Source: Nocardia sp. MH4
Lineage (GTDB): Bacteria; Actinomycetota; Actinomycetes; Mycobacteriales; Mycobacteriaceae
DNA length: 64,000 bases
Assembly: GCF_019266065.1 (NCBI RefSeq)
Contig: NZ_LPNR01000104.1
Coordinates: forward strand, 1 to 64,000
Direction: 5' to 3'
Shown: one piece after another, positions 16,458 to 25,965 of the stretch
Layout: the number at the start of each line of letters is the position of its first letter
Numbering within the stretch: position 1 is the stretch's first letter
The notes under the pieces: generated by a model
The model's database searches: none
What the model saw: the letters and a program-made list of their open reading frames with translations, nothing else
Told to the model about the DNA's origin: nothing
Position numbers and translations under genes: made by a program

Positions 16458-16706
16458 CTAGGTGCGTTGAGGGTAGATGCCCTCGGTGGCGATCGCGTAG
16501 TGCAGAGTGCCGCCCAACCCCTCGGCGGCGACCTTCAGGTTCGGCAGGGCGAAGGTTTCCCGACCGTCACCGCCGTAGGTGTTGCCGAGCAGGCTGAACA
16601 GGGCCTGGTAGTCGTTGATCTTCACGATCTGGCCCTCGCACGGAGCCCAACCCATCGGCGTCCAGGGATAGGGAAAGAGCGCGATCTGACCGAGAATCGG
16701 ATCCAT
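16458..16706 (-). CDS. stand-alone phage tail collar-domain protein
   Basis: The 82-residue protein begins MDPILGQIALFPYPWTPMGW followed by APCEGQIVKINDYQALFSLLG and NTYGGDGRETFALPNLKV. This is the phage tail-collar / microcystin-dependent-protein motif that normally caps tail fibres. It ends soon after the motif, whereas full homologues continue with a DLRGRxPxG region and more sequence. The start ATG (16706) follows GAGAGGAC. No other phage gene is near. It is divergent from the TetR gene. The function outside phage is unknown. Confidence 0.8.
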   Translation of the reverse strand: MDPILGQIALFPYPWTPMGWAPCEGQIVKINDYQALFSLLGNTYGGDGRETFALPNLKVAAEGLGGTLHYAIATEGIYPQRT

Positions 16707-16980
16707 GTGCTGAAAAGTCCTCTCATGCAACTGATTTGACGAGATCGGACGACGGCCGACGACGCGGCCGCATCAGTTCTACAGCAGACCTCGTTTCGGG
16801 GGCAAACCTGCGCGCCTGTCGATCGGGTGTGGTGCACGCGAGCGTTGATCCTCGCCCGGTGGATCGGTCCCAGCGTCGGGTGATCACGAGGCGGTGGATC
16901 GCCCGATGCTCGGCAGTGCGGCGGCCATCGACCGGCCGAGGACCCGCGTTTGCGTTCACGACCAACCATGGCCTAGCATT

Positions 16981-17007
16981 CTGAACATGTTCAGTGAACA
17001 TGTTCAG
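16981..17007. promoter_or_regulatory. tandem palindromic operators over the tetR start codon
   Basis: A 13-base unit, TGAACATGTTCAG, is repeated exactly twice in tandem (16982-16994 and 16995-17007). Each copy contains the 12-bp perfect palindrome TGAACATGTTCA. The first copy contains the ATG of the tetR gene and TAGCAT just upstream could be its -10, so the gene is probably leaderless and autorepressed by TetR bound across its own start. Confidence 0.7.
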
Positions 17008-17589
17008 TCGCGGTCGGAGCAACAAGCGGCGACGCGACAGAAGGTCTTGGCGGCAGCCGAACGGCTCTTCCGTGCCCAGGGCTTCAAAGCGACCACCATT
17101 CGGCAGATCGCCGCCGAAGCGAAGGTGAGCACCGGGACTGTCATGGCGGCCGGCGAAAAGGACGCGTTGCTCGTCTCGATCTACGACAACTGGATCACCT
17201 CGGTGCACAACGGCAGGCACACCGAACTCGTGCCCTCGGCGACGACCGCGACCGCCGAGGACGTGCTGAACCTCTTCGCTCCCTTCGTCGGACATTTCGC
17301 GCTCGACTCCGAGCTCTCACGCGAGTACCTGGCGATCCTCGTCCGCGGAAACCATGAGTCGGTGATCTTTCGAGACCTCGCACTCGCCCTGCTGGGCGAA
17401 CTCGAAACCGTGCTCGCCCGAACAGCGCTGCCCCACAGTCAGGTCGGCCGTGGCGCTCGGACCATCTATCTCGCCTACCTCGGTTTGCTGATGACCGCGG
17501 CCAGCGGCGCCATCGCGATGCCCGACGCGGCCGAACAACTGCGACAGACCATCGAATTCGTCATCACGCCTCCGGAAGGAAACCCATGA
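16987..17589 (+). CDS. TetR-family repressor
   Basis: The 200-residue regulator has an N-terminal helix-turn-helix, AAERLFRAQGFKATTIRQIA followed by AEAKVSTGTVMAAGEKDALL. The usual xxxYYxFxxKexL segment is altered to MAAGEKDALL. The ligand-binding domain is helical. The first residues MFSEHVQ are encoded by the operator itself. No ribosome site precedes the ATG, consistent with a leaderless transcript. The stop overlaps the DoxX gene start (ATGA). Confidence 0.88.
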   Translation: MFSEHVQSRSEQQAATRQKVLAAAERLFRAQGFKATTIRQIAAEAKVSTGTVMAAGEKDALLVSIYDNWITSVHNGRHTELVPSATTATAEDVLNLFAPFVGHFALDSELSREYLAILVRGNHESVIFRDLALALLGELETVLARTALPHSQVGRGARTIYLAYLGLLMTAASGAIAMPDAAEQLRQTIEFVITPPEGNP

Positions 17590-17942
17590 TCCACGCTCCC
17601 CAACCCTGGTGGCTACCAGCGCTACTCGCGCTCTCGCTGTTCGCGGACGCGCTCATGTCCGTGCGCCCGCCGATGTTCATCCAGCGATGCCTCGACGGCG
17701 TCCGGTTTCCACGCGACTGGTGGTGGACGCTCATCACCATCAAACTGGCGGCCACCGCGGGTCTCCTTGTCGGACTGAAGTATCCGGGTGTCGGATTCGC
17801 CACCGCGGTCGGTGTGATCGGCTATTTCGTGTGCGCCGCCTACGCCCACTACCGGGCCCGCTTCCTCGGATACGAGTTCTGGATCAACTGCCTCGGCATG
17901 CTGGCCCTGGCGGTGGTAGCGACGATCACGTACGTGGTGTGA
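17586..17942 (+). CDS. DoxX-like small membrane protein
   Basis: The 118-residue protein has four hydrophobic helices, with WWTLITIKLAATAGLLVGLK and GFATAVGVIGYFVCAAYAHY in the middle and GMLALAVVATITYVV at the end. The arrangement and the AHYRAR turn fit the DoxX-like family, integral membrane proteins linked to thiosulfate oxidation or thiol redox in some bacteria. It is translationally coupled to tetR and is the likely target of the operators at 16981-17007. Confidence 0.75.
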   Translation: MIHAPQPWWLPALLALSLFADALMSVRPPMFIQRCLDGVRFPRDWWWTLITIKLAATAGLLVGLKYPGVGFATAVGVIGYFVCAAYAHYRARFLGYEFWINCLGMLALAVVATITYVV

Positions 17943-18220
17943 GCGGCAGCGCTGCCCGGAATCCGACTCGGCGCCACCTGATCGTGGCCTGCGACGACTC
18001 CGGGCAGCCTCCGCCCAAGCCTGCGGACGAACAGGATCCGGCCGAGTGCGTGGGCCGGTCGACTCCGAGGGGTAGCACTCGACCTGACTGCGGCTTCATG
18101 TGGATTACCTGAACACGACCGGCGGCGGCCTGATCGAGACCACACCGCAGCCGGGCTGACCTTGGCTGCCGCCACACCGGTGCTGCGCTGGTACGACGCT
18201 CAGCGGCTGGTAATGAGCCC

Positions 18221-18445
18221 GCGCACCTGCAACGGCGCCTCGCCGAACACGAGACGACCTGGCGCAGCGAGGCCGAACAAGTTCGCCGGCAGCGCGCGCT
18301 GGAGCTGTTGCGCAATCCGGACCTATCGATGCGGTCGATCGCGCGTCGCGTCGGCTACAGCGATGAGCGAGCACTACGCAGGGCCGTCCGCCGCTGGCAT
18401 GGATTGCCGCACTTGGCAGTTCGCGGCGAGATCGCCGCGGGGTGA
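18221..18445 (+). pseudogene. C-terminal remnant of an AraC-family regulator
   Basis: An open stretch ending at TGA reads AHLQRRLAEHETTWRSEAEQ, RRQRALELLRNPDLSMRSIA, RRVGYSDERALRRAVRRWHG and a short end. This is the second helix-turn-helix and end of an AraC-type regulator of the AraC/OruR group. The N-terminal ligand domain and first helix-turn-helix are not found; the preceding bases (17943-18220) read in no sensible frame. A 5'-deleted remnant is the simplest reading. Confidence 0.6.
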
Positions 18446-18769
18446 GCCGACGGGCAGCCCACCGGACGGGACGGCCACTGCGCTGCGTTGATTCCCGACA
18501 CGCCTTCGGGTCGGCCCGGGTTCGATACCGGCACCGCTCGGGACAGGATCCGAGTGCCCGCACCACTCGGGACCGTGGCCGAGTGCCCGCACCTCGCCGA
18601 TCCGGTGGCGCGAACTCCCACGAGGGTGCCGGAACGGGAGTCCGTGGGCATCACTGCCCCGGCGATCGGCACCGGGTGCCGAGGCAATCGGCCGGAAACC
18701 ATGGACGTGCCCCCACCTGCGGTGGGAAGCTCGAAGGAGCCGGGTCCCTAATCCGAGGGAGCGTGCGAC
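18446..18769 (+). other. gene-free stretch before EF-G2
   Basis: No convincing coding frame or RNA gene is seen. It holds a 13-base direct repeat, GAGTGCCCGCACC (18552-18564 and 18581-18593), and a ribosome-site-like GAGGGAG just before the EF-G2 ATG. The GGGTTCGATACC at about 18506 resembles a tRNA T-loop, but no acceptor or anticodon stem fits. Confidence 0.4.
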
Positions 18770-20932
18770 ATGGTGGACCGGACGAACGGGGCGCAGCGAC
18801 CGGAGAGCATCCGGAACGTGGCGTTGGTCGGCAGCAGCGGTGCGGGCAAGACGACGCTGGTGGAGGCGCTGGCGTTGGCGACCGGCACGGTGAATCGGGC
18901 CGGCCGGGTGGAGGACGGGACATCGCTGTCGGACTACGACGAGGTCGAACGGCGACAGCACCGATCCGTGCAGGTGTCGGTGGTCCCGGTGCTGTGGGGC
19001 GGGGTGAAGATCAATCTGATCGATACGCCGGGATGCCCGGATTTCGTCGGCGAACTGCGCGCCGGGTTGCGCGCGGCGGACGCGGCTCTTTTCCTGGTGT
19101 CGGCAGCCGACGGAGTGGAGGGCGTGGCGGGGGCGACGCGGGAACTGTGGGCGGAGTGCGCGCGGGTGGGGATGCCGCGGGCGATCGTGATGACACATCT
19201 GGACACGGCGCGGGCGGAGTACGCGGAACTGGTCGAGACCTGTCAGGCACTGCTGACCGACGGAGCGAGCGATACCGTGCTCCCATTGCACTTGCCGGTC
19301 TACGGGCAGAAGAGTCCCGACGGGCACCGGCCCGCGATCGGACTGCTGGAACTGCTCGAGCGACAGGTCGCCGACTATCGCAGCGGCAAACGCGAGCGCA
19401 CCGAACCTTCCGCCGACCAGCTCGGGGTGATCGACCCGGCTCGCGATCGATTGATCGAGGCGATCATCGCCGAGAGCGAAGACGAAACGCTGATGGAGCG
19501 CTACCTCGACGGCGAACCCGTCGAACTCGACACCCTGGTCGCGGACCTGGAACGAGCCGTGGCGCGCGGAAGCTTCCATCCGGTGCTGTTCGCGGCACCG
19601 GCCGCCGAGGACGCGGAACAGGGCCTGGGCACGCTCGAATTGCTGGAACTGGTCACGGCCGGGTTCCCGACGCCGATCGAACACCCGCTGTCGGCCGTGG
19701 CGCGCGGCGACGGCGCCGCGCCCGCCGCGCTGCGCTGCGATCCGGCGGGAGAACTCGCCGCGGAGGTCATCCGGACCTCGTCCGACCCGTATGTGGGACG
19801 GGTGTCGCTGGTGCGGGTGTTCTCCGGCACGCTGCACGGCGAGGACACCGTCCGCGTCTGCGGACCCGGGCACGATGCCGACGACCGGGTCGGCGGGGTC
19901 ACCGCACCGTTGGGGAAACAACAGCGGGCACTGACCGAGGCCGTCGCCGGCGATATCGCGTTCGTGAGCAAACTCGGCCACGCGGAAACCGGCGACACCC
20001 TGTCCGGCACCGAGAATCCCCTCCTGATCGCGCCGTGGCAGCTGCCGGAACCTTTACTGCCCGTGGCTATTCGAGCGCAAGGGAAGGCCGATGAGGACAA
20101 GCTCTCGCAGAGCCTGACCCGGCTCGTCGCCGAGGATCCGACCTTGCGGCTGGAAAACAACGAACACACCCATCAGCTGGTGCTGTGGTGCCTGGGGGAG
20201 GCCCACCGGGATGTCGCGCTGGAACGATTGCGCGGGCGGTTCGGGGTGCGAGTGGACGTGGAGCCGTACCGGGTGGCGCTGCGGGAGACGCTCGCCGCCG
20301 CGGCCGAAGGGCGCGGCAGGCTGGTGAAGCAGTCCGGCGGGCACGGGCAGTACGCAGTGTGCCGGATCGAGGCGGAACCGCTGCCGGTGGGAACAGGATT
20401 CGAGTTCGTCGACCGGGTGGTCGGTGGGGTGGTGCCGCGACAGTTCATCGGATCGGTGGAGAAGGGGGCGAGGGCGCAGGCCGCGCGCGGGGTCACTCCC
20501 GGATATCCGCTGGTGGATGTGCGGGTGACACTGGTGGACGGGAAGGCGCACTCGGTGGACTCCTCCGACGCCGCCTTCCAGACCGCGGGTGCCCTCGCCC
20601 TTCGCGACGCGGCGGATGCGTCCGGAACCCTGCTGCTCGAACCGGTCGCCGCGGTGCGGGTCACGGTCCCCGACGACCAGCTGGGCGGCGTCCTCGGCGA
20701 CCTGTCCACCCGCCGCGGCCGCATCCTCGGCACCGAACCGGCCGAGCCCGGCCGGACCCACATCCGGGCCGAGGTACCCGAACTCGAACTGAGCAGGTAT
20801 GTCATCGACCTGCGATCGCTCACCCACGGCGCGGGAGCGTTCGCCCGCGGGTACCTGCGGCACGAGCCGATGCCGGCCGCCGTGGCCGCGCGGGCACGCA
20901 AGGAAAGCCCCGAGGTGTCGGGGGCCGTATGA
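18770..20932 (+). CDS. fusA2: elongation factor G-like protein EF-G2
   Basis: The 720-residue translational GTPase has the P-loop GSSGAGKTTL (G1), the G3 DTPGCPDFVG and a degenerate G4 (THLD in place of NKxD). Beyond the GTPase domain come the EF-G domains II-V (DPYVGRVSLVRVFSGTL, VDRVVGGVVPRQFIGSVEKG, GILGTEP near the end). The length matches actinobacterial EF-G2 (about 710-730), a non-essential paralogue that binds GTP but, as far as is known, does not replace EF-G in translocation. ATG start with GAGGGAG upstream. Confidence 0.92.
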   Translation: MVDRTNGAQRPESIRNVALVGSSGAGKTTLVEALALATGTVNRAGRVEDGTSLSDYDEVERRQHRSVQVSVVPVLWGGVKINLIDTPGCPDFVGELRAGLRAADAALFLVSAADGVEGVAGATRELWAECARVGMPRAIVMTHLDTARAEYAELVETCQALLTDGASDTVLPLHLPVYGQKSPDGHRPAIGLLELLERQVADYRSGKRERTEPSADQLGVIDPARDRLIEAIIAESEDETLMERYLDGEPVELDTLVADLERAVARGSFHPVLFAAPAAEDAEQGLGTLELLELVTAGFPTPIEHPLSAVARGDGAAPAALRCDPAGELAAEVIRTSSDPYVGRVSLVRVFSGTLHGEDTVRVCGPGHDADDRVGGVTAPLGKQQRALTEAVAGDIAFVSKLGHAETGDTLSGTENPLLIAPWQLPEPLLPVAIRAQGKADEDKLSQSLTRLVAEDPTLRLENNEHTHQLVLWCLGEAHRDVALERLRGRFGVRVDVEPYRVALRETLAAAAEGRGRLVKQSGGHGQYAVCRIEAEPLPVGTGFEFVDRVVGGVVPRQFIGSVEKGARAQAARGVTPGYPLVDVRVTLVDGKAHSVDSSDAAFQTAGALALRDAADASGTLLLEPVAAVRVTVPDDQLGGVLGDLSTRRGRILGTEPAEPGRTHIRAEVPELELSRYVIDLRSLTHGAGAFARGYLRHEPMPAAVAARARKESPEVSGAV

Positions 20933-21069
20933 TTGTCGCGGCCGTGGCCCGGGCGTGAGCTGCACTCGTGAACCGAGAATGCGTTCTCGGAATTGTCATA
21001 GCAACCAAGTTTTTCACCGTGTTCACCAGAGCATCCCCCGTCTCGCTGTGTGGAGACACAATCGGAGCC

Positions 21070-22308
21070 ATGCTCGTGCAACACCCGGTTTCTGCCTCGT
21101 CCCCGCTGACGGCTCGATTGCTCGGTCGTTGGCCGCAGATCGCGGAGCGCATGCTGACCGAGGGCCTGGACGCCACCGCGCCCGCCGAACTGCCCGACGG
21201 TCACTTCACCGCCGAGGTCTTGCCGACGATCTATGCCTGTGGGCGGGCGGTACTCGAAGCGATCGGCGCCGACCGCGAGTTCACCCGTGCGGAGGTCACC
21301 GCATTCGTGGCCCCGGTCGCCGAGCGCCATGCCGAGGACAGACTCCCGCTGTCGATGCTGATCAGCGCGATCCACCGGTCGGCGCAGGCGGTACTCGCGG
21401 AAGCCGCGGCGGTCGCCGACCCCACGCGGATGGATGAGTTCATCCAGGTCTTCAACCGGCTGCTCGAATTGCTGCGGCGTATCAACATGACCGTGGTCGA
21501 GACCTATACCGAGGTCGAACAGTCGATCTACCACGCCGAGCGGGAGGCCAGGCGCGAATTGTGTTCGGCGTTGGTGCGCGGGCTGCCCGCCGAAGAACTC
21601 GCCGTGCGGGCGGACACCATCCTCGCCGACTGGTACACGGTGCTGGCAATCCACGTGAGCGAACCGGCGCGCACCGGTAGCGCGGTCAACCTGGTGACCC
21701 GGCGCCGGATCCGATTGCTGCAGAGCGCGCTCTACGAGCTCACCGGCGCCATCACTCCCGCGACGTTCGACGGCACCAGCGGGATCGCGTTGTTGAGCAA
21801 CAGTTCCGAGTCCGACGTCGTCGACGCCGCGCGACTCGACGAGCTGGCCGCTCGGCTGACGCAGCAGTTCGGGGTCACGGTGTACCTGGGGGAATTCTCC
21901 ACCGTGCGCCGCGAGGGTATTCCGGCGGCAGCCGTGGACGCGGGCGAACTGGCCGAGCTGGCCCGGCTGTGCGGTCGACCGGGAGGCAGCTACCGGCTCG
22001 ACGACCTGCTGCTGGAGTACCAGCTCACCCGGCCGGGTCCGGCGCGAGAACGATTGGCGCAGCGCGTGATTCCGCTGCTCGCGAGCCCGCATCTGCTCGA
22101 GGCGCTGGAGGCTCATCTTCGGCACGGCGCGGACCGCAAGACCGCTTCGCGTCGCATCCATGTCCATCCGAACACCTTCACCTACCGGCTGCGCCGCATC
22201 GCCGAACTGACCGGCCTCGACCCGGCCGAGCCCACGGATTCGCGCATGCTGGCGGCGGCGCTCACCGTGCACCGGCTCGTCTCGTCCCAGTCTCATGGCC
22301 AGGCCTAG
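21070..22308 (+). CDS. PucR/CdaR-type transcriptional regulator
   Basis: The 412-residue regulator has a helical N-terminal RsbRD/PucR-like region (WPQIAERMLTEGLDATAPAE, LSMLISAIHRSAQAVLAEAA), a central GGDEF-like/CdaR region and the C-terminal HTH_30 signature RRIHVHPNTFTYRLRRIAEL. ATG 21070 has GGAG only three bases upstream, so a slightly different start is possible. No partner gene is adjacent; it lies between EF-G2 and a gene-free stretch. Confidence 0.88.
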   Translation: MLVQHPVSASSPLTARLLGRWPQIAERMLTEGLDATAPAELPDGHFTAEVLPTIYACGRAVLEAIGADREFTRAEVTAFVAPVAERHAEDRLPLSMLISAIHRSAQAVLAEAAAVADPTRMDEFIQVFNRLLELLRRINMTVVETYTEVEQSIYHAEREARRELCSALVRGLPAEELAVRADTILADWYTVLAIHVSEPARTGSAVNLVTRRRIRLLQSALYELTGAITPATFDGTSGIALLSNSSESDVVDAARLDELAARLTQQFGVTVYLGEFSTVRREGIPAAAVDAGELAELARLCGRPGGSYRLDDLLLEYQLTRPGPARERLAQRVIPLLASPHLLEALEAHLRHGADRKTASRRIHVHPNTFTYRLRRIAELTGLDPAEPTDSRMLAAALTVHRLVSSQSHGQA

Positions 22309-22785
22309 GAATTCGGCACCGCGGTGACGAAATCGGCTGCGGCGTCGACATGGCGGGGGTAGCGCGTATGAACGTGCCAGTCGATTTCGTACTCCACAGC
22401 ACAAGACGCTGGTTCGGGTAGCTTGCAACCTGCCGCACCACCGGGTCGACCAGGTCTCGATTGCCCTGCTGGACCGAAGCAGGCTGATCGAGGCTCACCG
22501 GGCAGCCGACCCGGTAGGCGTCGGCGGTGCCCGACAGCGCGTCCTTGATCGCAGTGGAGACGGGTAACCGACGACCGTCCCGGGGTGGAATGTGCTCCAC
22601 CTGCCGCCGGGCTCGTTGGTGCCGCGAACAGAACGCGCAGAAGGCGTCACGGCGCGAGCCGTCCGTGCTGCGCCGCATCCGTCGGGTTCACCCGCTTCGG
22701 GTGATCCGCGCCGGTCGACCAGGTCCTACGTTCGATCGAGAGCGTCGCAGGCGTTCCACCGACATCGCAGAACAAGGAGTCCACC
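22309..22785. other. gene-free stretch upstream of the arylsulfatase
   Basis: No open frame here is protein-like over its length. A minus-strand stretch near 22440-22540 has a short YRVGCPVSLDQ peptide that recalls M15 peptidases, but it is too short to support. The end of the stretch supplies the AAGGAG ribosome site of the sulfatase. Confidence 0.4.
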
Positions 22786-25152
22786 GTGGCGGACAAGTCG
22801 AGTTCGGGACGTGAGAATCTTCCGATTCCCGATCGCCAATACTTGGGTTTGGTGACCTATGACGCCAAGGATCCCGAGACGACGTTTCCGCCCATCGAGC
22901 CGCTGCTGCCGCCGGAAGGCGCACCGAATGTCTTGGTGATCCTGCTCGACGACGTCGGTTATGGTGCGGCCAGCGCCTTCGGCGGACCCGCGGCGACACC
23001 GACCGCCGAACGACTGCAGAACAATGGCCTGACCTACAACCGTTTCCACACCACAGCGTTGTGCGCCCCGACCAGGGCCGCTCTGCTCAGCGGCCGTAAT
23101 CATCATTCGGTCGGGATGGGCATGATCACCGAGACGGCGACGGCGGCGCCCGGTTCGTCGGGGGTGCGCCCCAACACCAAGGCCGCGCTGCCGATGACCT
23201 TGAAACTCAATGGCTACTCGACCGCGCAGTTCGGCAAATGCCACGAGGTGCCGCCGTGGCAGACGTCGCCGATCGGGCCCTTCGACGCGTGGCCGACCGG
23301 CGGTGGTGGCTTCGAATACTTCTACGGATTCATCGGCGGTGAAAGCAACCAGTACTACCCGGCCCTGTATGAAGGAACGACCCCGGTCGAACCCGAGAAA
23401 ACTCCGGAGCAGGGATATCACCTCACCGAGGACCTCGCCGATCGCGCCATCGACTGGGTGCGCACCCAGAAGGCGCTGGCGCCCGACAAGCCCTTCTTCG
23501 TCTACTTCGCGCCGGGTGCCACGCACGCGCCCCACCATGTGCCCGCCGAATGGGCGGACCGGTACGCGGGCAAGTTCGCCGGTGGCTGGGATGCCCAGCG
23601 CGAGGCGACCATTGCCCGGCAGAAGGAACTGGGGGTGGTGCCCGCCGAGGCCGAGCTGACCCCGCGTCCGGTCGTGATCCCGGCGTGGGACGAGATGAGC
23701 GATGCGCTGAAACCGGTGCTGGAACGGCAGATGGAGGTCTATGCCGGGTTCCTGGAGCACACGGATTTCCAGGTGGGCCGACTCATCGACGCGGTGGAAT
23801 CCATCGGCGCGCTGGACAACACGCTGATCTATTACATCATCGGCGACAACGGCGCCTCCGCGGAGGGAACCGTCAACGGCGCCTTCAACGAGATGGCCAA
23901 CTTCAACGGTCTCGCCGCGATCGAGACGCCGGAGTTCATGGCCGAGGTCAAGGACAAACTCGGCGGCACCGACGCCTACAACCACTATTCGGTGGGGTGG
24001 GCGTGGGCTATGTGCACGCCGTTCCAGTGGACCAAACAGGTCGCCTCGCACTGGGGTGGCACTCGAAACGGCGCCGTCGTGCACTGGCCCGACGGGATCA
24101 GCGCCCGAGGTGAGGTGCGCTCGCAGTTCACCCATGTGATCGATGTGGCACCCACCATTCTCGCCGCGGCCGGAATTCCCGAGCCGACCTTCGTGATGGG
24201 CGTTCAGCAATCGCCTATCGAGGGCACTGCCATGAACTACACCTTCGAATCCGACGACGTCGCCGAACGCCACAACCTGCAATACTTCGAAATGGCGGGC
24301 AACCGGGGCATCTATTTCCAGGGTTGGAGCGCGGTCACCCGGCACAGCACGCCATGGCTGCCCAACGAAGAACTCCCCGCCCTCGACGACGATGTGTGGG
24401 AACTCTACGACGGTCACACCGATTGGACGCAGGCGCGGGACCTGGTCGCCGACCATCCGGACAAACTCGCCGCGCTCCAGCGACTGTGGTTGATCGAGGC
24501 GGTCAAGTACAACGTCTTGCCGATCGACGACCGCCGGTTCGAGCGGATCAACCCGACCATCGCCGGGCGCCCGCAACTGATCAAGGGGACAACGCAAGTG
24601 TTGTTCCCCGGGATGAAGCGACTCAGCGAGCACAGCGTCATCGATATCAAGAATCGCTCCTTCAGCGTGACCGCCTCGGTCGAGATCGCGACCGAGGGCC
24701 CCACCGAGGGCGTGGTCATCGCCCAGGGCGGCCGGTTCGGTGGCTGGGCCCTGTACTTCAAGGACGGGTACGCGGCGTTCGTCTACAACCTACTCGGAAT
24801 GACCGAGTTCATCACGACCGCGAGCGAGGTCCTCTCACCAGGCAGCCATCAGGTCCGCGCCGAATTCGCCTATGACGGAGGCGGATTGGCCAAGGGGGGC
24901 GACGTGACGCTGTTCTATGACGGCACTCCGGTCGGAAAGGGCCGGGTCGAGCAGACTCAGCCGATGGTGTTCTCGGCCGAGGAGACCACCGATATCGGCG
25001 AGGACTACGGGCTCCCGGTCAGTCAGGACTACGCGGGCGCGAGCAAGTTCACCGGCCGCATCAGCGTGGTCCAGATCGACGTCGGCACGGACGACCACTC
25101 ACACCTCATCGACCCCGCCGAGGTCGCCAGGGTCGCGATTTCGAGGCAGTAG
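22786..25152 (+). CDS. large arylsulfatase (Cys-type, formylglycine-dependent)
   Basis: The 788-residue alkaline-phosphatase-superfamily sulfatase has the metal-binding pair LLDDVGYG (Asp55/56) and the sulfatase signature LCAPTRAALLSGR, with Cys93 to be converted to formylglycine. The signature is followed by NHHSVGMG and the later IGDNGASAEG (Asp/Asn metal ligands). A C-terminal beta-sandwich of ~170 residues follows (FSVTASVEIATEGPTEGVVI). It hydrolyses aryl or alkyl sulfate esters. There is no signal peptide. The GTG start has AAGGAG 7 bases upstream. Activation needs a formylglycine-generating enzyme, which is not in this window. Confidence 0.93.
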   Translation: MADKSSSGRENLPIPDRQYLGLVTYDAKDPETTFPPIEPLLPPEGAPNVLVILLDDVGYGAASAFGGPAATPTAERLQNNGLTYNRFHTTALCAPTRAALLSGRNHHSVGMGMITETATAAPGSSGVRPNTKAALPMTLKLNGYSTAQFGKCHEVPPWQTSPIGPFDAWPTGGGGFEYFYGFIGGESNQYYPALYEGTTPVEPEKTPEQGYHLTEDLADRAIDWVRTQKALAPDKPFFVYFAPGATHAPHHVPAEWADRYAGKFAGGWDAQREATIARQKELGVVPAEAELTPRPVVIPAWDEMSDALKPVLERQMEVYAGFLEHTDFQVGRLIDAVESIGALDNTLIYYIIGDNGASAEGTVNGAFNEMANFNGLAAIETPEFMAEVKDKLGGTDAYNHYSVGWAWAMCTPFQWTKQVASHWGGTRNGAVVHWPDGISARGEVRSQFTHVIDVAPTILAAAGIPEPTFVMGVQQSPIEGTAMNYTFESDDVAERHNLQYFEMAGNRGIYFQGWSAVTRHSTPWLPNEELPALDDDVWELYDGHTDWTQARDLVADHPDKLAALQRLWLIEAVKYNVLPIDDRRFERINPTIAGRPQLIKGTTQVLFPGMKRLSEHSVIDIKNRSFSVTASVEIATEGPTEGVVIAQGGRFGGWALYFKDGYAAFVYNLLGMTEFITTASEVLSPGSHQVRAEFAYDGGGLAKGGDVTLFYDGTPVGKGRVEQTQPMVFSAEETTDIGEDYGLPVSQDYAGASKFTGRISVVQIDVGTDDHSHLIDPAEVARVAISRQ

Positions 25153-25196
25153 ACCTGACCGATACCTTGCCCGAACGCGCAAGTGCGACAAGCGAA

Positions 25197-25220
25197 AGGA
25201 GCCCGGCTCTGCGGGCTCCT
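25197..25220. terminator. hairpin between convergent genes
   Basis: AGGAGCCCG, a six-base loop and CGGGCTCCT form a perfect 9-bp stem between the ends of the sulfatase (25152) and the histidine phosphatase (25249). It probably terminates transcription from both sides. Confidence 0.6.
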
Positions 25221-25248
25221 GACGCTTGCGCGGGACGCGGGCCGAAGT

Positions 25249-25965
25249 TCAGCCTGCCGAGTGGCCGTCCCAGGAAACGAGTTTCCAACCCTTCGCCGGG
25301 CTGCCCTTCACGACAACGCGGCCGGTGTTGTGCAACGGATCGGATTGCAGCTTGCTCGGATCAGGATCGGACACCGACATCAGTGTCCAGACCATGATGG
25401 CACCGCCGTGGGAAAAGACGGCCGCGCGCTTGCTGCCGCGGTCCTGGATGTCCTGGATGGAATCATTCATCCGCTTCTTGAATTCGTGGCCGTTGATGGA
25501 CCCGGGGATTCGCGCGTCCAGGTTGCCCTGAATCCACTGCAGCGGTGCGGCGAAATAGTCGCGGCCGGCATCGCGCTCGGGCGTGCCCTCGTAGATGCCG
25601 GCCTCGATCTCGTGGATGCCGTCTTCGATCACGGTGGGAAGACCACACAGCTGCGAGGTCGGTGCCGCTGTTTGCTGGGTGCGGATCATCGTCGAGGCAT
25701 ACACGCCGTCGAACTTGCAGTCGGCGAGGAGTTCGGCGACCGCGGCGGACTGCTCCCAGCCCTTGGCGGTGAGTTCGGGTCCCGGGACGGTGGTGTCGAT
25801 CAGGCCGGAAGCATTGCCCGTCGATTCGCCGTGACGGACAAGAGTCAGGGTCATTTCACCGGTCGCCGGCGCAGCGAGCGCGCTTCCACCGCCCGCCGTG
25901 ACGAGTGTCAGTACCGCGACTATCGAGGTGACTGTCGCGGACAGGCGAGATTTCAGCGGACTCAT
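25249..25965 (-). CDS. secreted histidine phosphatase-family protein
   Basis: The 238-residue protein has a signal peptide (MSPLKSRLSATVTSIVAVLT, cleavage likely after ALAAPA) and the histidine phosphatase core: LVRHGESTGN with the phosphorylated His, STMIRTQQTA, the acid in IHEIEAGIYEG and the second catalytic His in VFSHGGAIM. Family members remove phosphate from sugars or small molecules; the export signal points to an extracytoplasmic role. I chose the ATG at 25965 for the GGAG five bases upstream and the immediate signal peptide. Confidence 0.9.
   Translation of the reverse strand: MSPLKSRLSATVTSIVAVLTLVTAGGGSALAAPATGEMTLTLVRHGESTGNASGLIDTTVPGPELTAKGWEQSAAVAELLADCKFDGVYASTMIRTQQTAAPTSQLCGLPTVIEDGIHEIEAGIYEGTPERDAGRDYFAAPLQWIQGNLDARIPGSINGHEFKKRMNDSIQDIQDRGSKRAAVFSHGGAIMVWTLMSVSDPDPSKLQSDPLHNTGRVVVKGSPAKGWKLVSWDGHSAG

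Noticed and set aside
18495..18530. GGGTTCGATACC motif resembling a tRNA T-loop
   Set aside because: The flanking bases do not form the T-stem, and no anticodon or acceptor stem fits around it.
22440..22540. Minus-strand YRVGCPVSLDQ peptide recalling M15 peptidases
   Set aside because: It is too short and isolated to support a gene or remnant.
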